From Streptomyces sp. NBC_01351 (GTDB lineage Bacteria > Actinomycetota > Actinomycetes > Streptomycetales > Streptomycetaceae), in contig NZ_CP108356.1 of NCBI RefSeq assembly GCF_036237315.1, positions 5,523,501 through 5,587,500 of the forward strand: a stretch of DNA of 64,000 bases, given 5' to 3'. Positions 63,315-64,000 of the stretch are shown here, piece by piece. Each line of letters opens with the position of its first letter. The first letter of the stretch is position 1. The notes under the pieces are model-generated. The model did not search any database, had not been told where the DNA came from, and saw nothing but the letters and a program-made list of their open reading frames with translations. The position numbers were made by a program, and so were the translations under genes.

Positions 63315-64000
63315 TCAGCCCTGCAGCGCGGCGGCGCGCTTGCGGCGGAGGTCCAGCACCACGCCGACGAGCACGACCAGGCCGGCGACCAGCGTGGACA
63401 GGGTGACCACCTCGCGGTTGGCGTCGTCCACGAACATGTAGCCGATCACGAACATGATCAGTGCCGCGGTGGCCCAGGTCAGCCACGGGAAGAGCCACAT
63501 CTTCACGGTCAGCTTCTCCGGGGACTCGCGGACCAGGATCCCGCGCATCCTCAGCTGGGTGAAGCAGATCACCAGCCAGACGAAGAGCGCGATGGCGCCC
63601 GAGGAGTTCAGCAGGAAGTTGAAGACCGTGTCCTTGAAGGCGTAGTTGAAGTAGACGGCGACGAAGCCGAAGACCGTGGAGCCCAGGATCGCGGCGACCG
63701 GAACGCCCCGGGAGTTGACCTTGGCGAACGCCTTGGGGGCGTCACCGCGCTCACCGAGCGAGAAGGCCATGCGGGAGGCGGTGTAGAGGCCCGAGTTCAG
63801 GCAGGACAGCACGGCGGTCAGGACGATGACCTCCATGATCGTGCCGGCGTGCGCGATGCCGATCGAGTCCAGGGCGGCGACGTACGAGCCCTTCTCGGTG
63901 ATCGACTTGTCGTTCCAGGGGAGCAGCGTCAACACGATGAAGATCGAGCCGAGGTAGAAGACGCCGATCCGCCAGATGACGGAGTTGGTGGCCTGGGTGA
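63315..64000 (-). CDS. AAT-family amino-acid permease (third), partial
   Basis: The C-terminal 228 residues are visible; the frame stays open to the window edge, so the start is outside. Helices 6-12 of the family are present (LLPWNDKSITEKG, MEVIVLTAVLSCLNSGLYTASRMAFSLGERG, the tail KLTVKMWLFPWLTW). It resembles the GABA/D-alanine/serine/aromatic permease subgroup (GabP/CycA type) more than the two neighbours because of the SCLNSGLYTASRM phrase. Confidence 0.9.
   Translation of the reverse strand, partial: TQATNSVIWRIGVFYLGSIFIVLTLLPWNDKSITEKGSYVAALDSIGIAHAGTIMEVIVLTAVLSCLNSGLYTASRMAFSLGERGDAPKAFAKVNSRGVPVAAILGSTVFGFVAVYFNYAFKDTVFNFLLNSSGAIALFVWLVICFTQLRMRGILVRESPEKLTVKMWLFPWLTWATAALIMFVIGYMFVDDANREVVTLSTLVAGLVVLVGVVLDLRRKRAAALQG

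Noticed and set aside
59346..64000. Three permeases as one operon
   Set aside because: Each of the first two has its own terminator and promoter-sized gap, and bioY on the other strand separates the third.

Overview
The window is a 64 kb piece of a very GC-rich actinobacterial chromosome, almost certainly Streptomyces. The signs are GTG/TTG starts, four-base ATGA/GTGA gene overlaps, third-position GC bias, and recognisable Streptomyces genes (dynamin pair with a short ssb, csn chitosan-oligosaccharide operon, sodF with a Nur-like box). From memory, not a search, the gene order matches the S. coelicolor region around SCO2627-SCO2685. I see no integrase, insertion sequence, prophage, CRISPR array, tRNA or rRNA: this is core chromosome with a few decorated spots.

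Layout. 1-2.7 kb: end of a dynamin-like GTPase (dynA-like), dynB-like GTPase and a short SSB (ssbB-like), all tied to sporulation septation or chromosome segregation. 2.7-10.1 kb: a thioester-type surface protein that has lost its cysteine, a PAP2/diacylglycerol-kinase fusion, EttA, a hotdog thioesterase, a conserved unknown, a truncated haemoglobin and a PCMT-like methyltransferase. 10.1-21.2 kb (minus strand): a seven-gene, tightly coupled cassette. It encodes a four-helix membrane sensor (GlnX-like), a solute-binding protein (GlnH-like), an unknown helical protein, a PknG-like kinase with zinc ribbons and TPRs, a zinc-ribbon PP2C phosphatase, a VWA protein and a zinc-ribbon/poly-Gln/FHA protein. 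It looks like an enlarged version of the mycobacterial GlnX-GlnH-PknG amino-acid-sensing system and is the most interesting system here.

21.4-28.4 kb (minus): the csnR-E-F-G-H-K operon for uptake and use of glucosamine oligosaccharides, with a clear palindromic operator under its promoter. 28.4-41.1 kb: MscS channel, HNH nuclease, secreted GH84-like hexosaminidase, MalQ, a small membrane protein on a possible leaderless mRNA, and a MarR / MFS / EamA / EamA / LysR export block. The MarR-MFS operator is a perfect 11-bp inverted repeat lying on the promoter. 41.3-57 kb: two paralogous M1 aminopeptidases that end beside the same dispersed repeat. Between them lie a DUF1203 protein, Asd, a TerD-domain protein, a very large subtilisin, a CGNR regulator divergent from a VOC/oxidase pair, and an AbiEi/DUF559-like protein. 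57-64 kb: FrnE/DsbA-like protein, a frameshifted gene remnant, sodF, three AAT-type amino-acid permeases (the last cut by the window edge) and BioY.

Regulatory DNA is unusually legible. I list candidate operators for CsnR, MarR, CGNR, Nur and an unknown regulator of the first permease, plus eight strong and two weak hairpin terminators. All family assignments come from reading motifs by eye; no database was searched.
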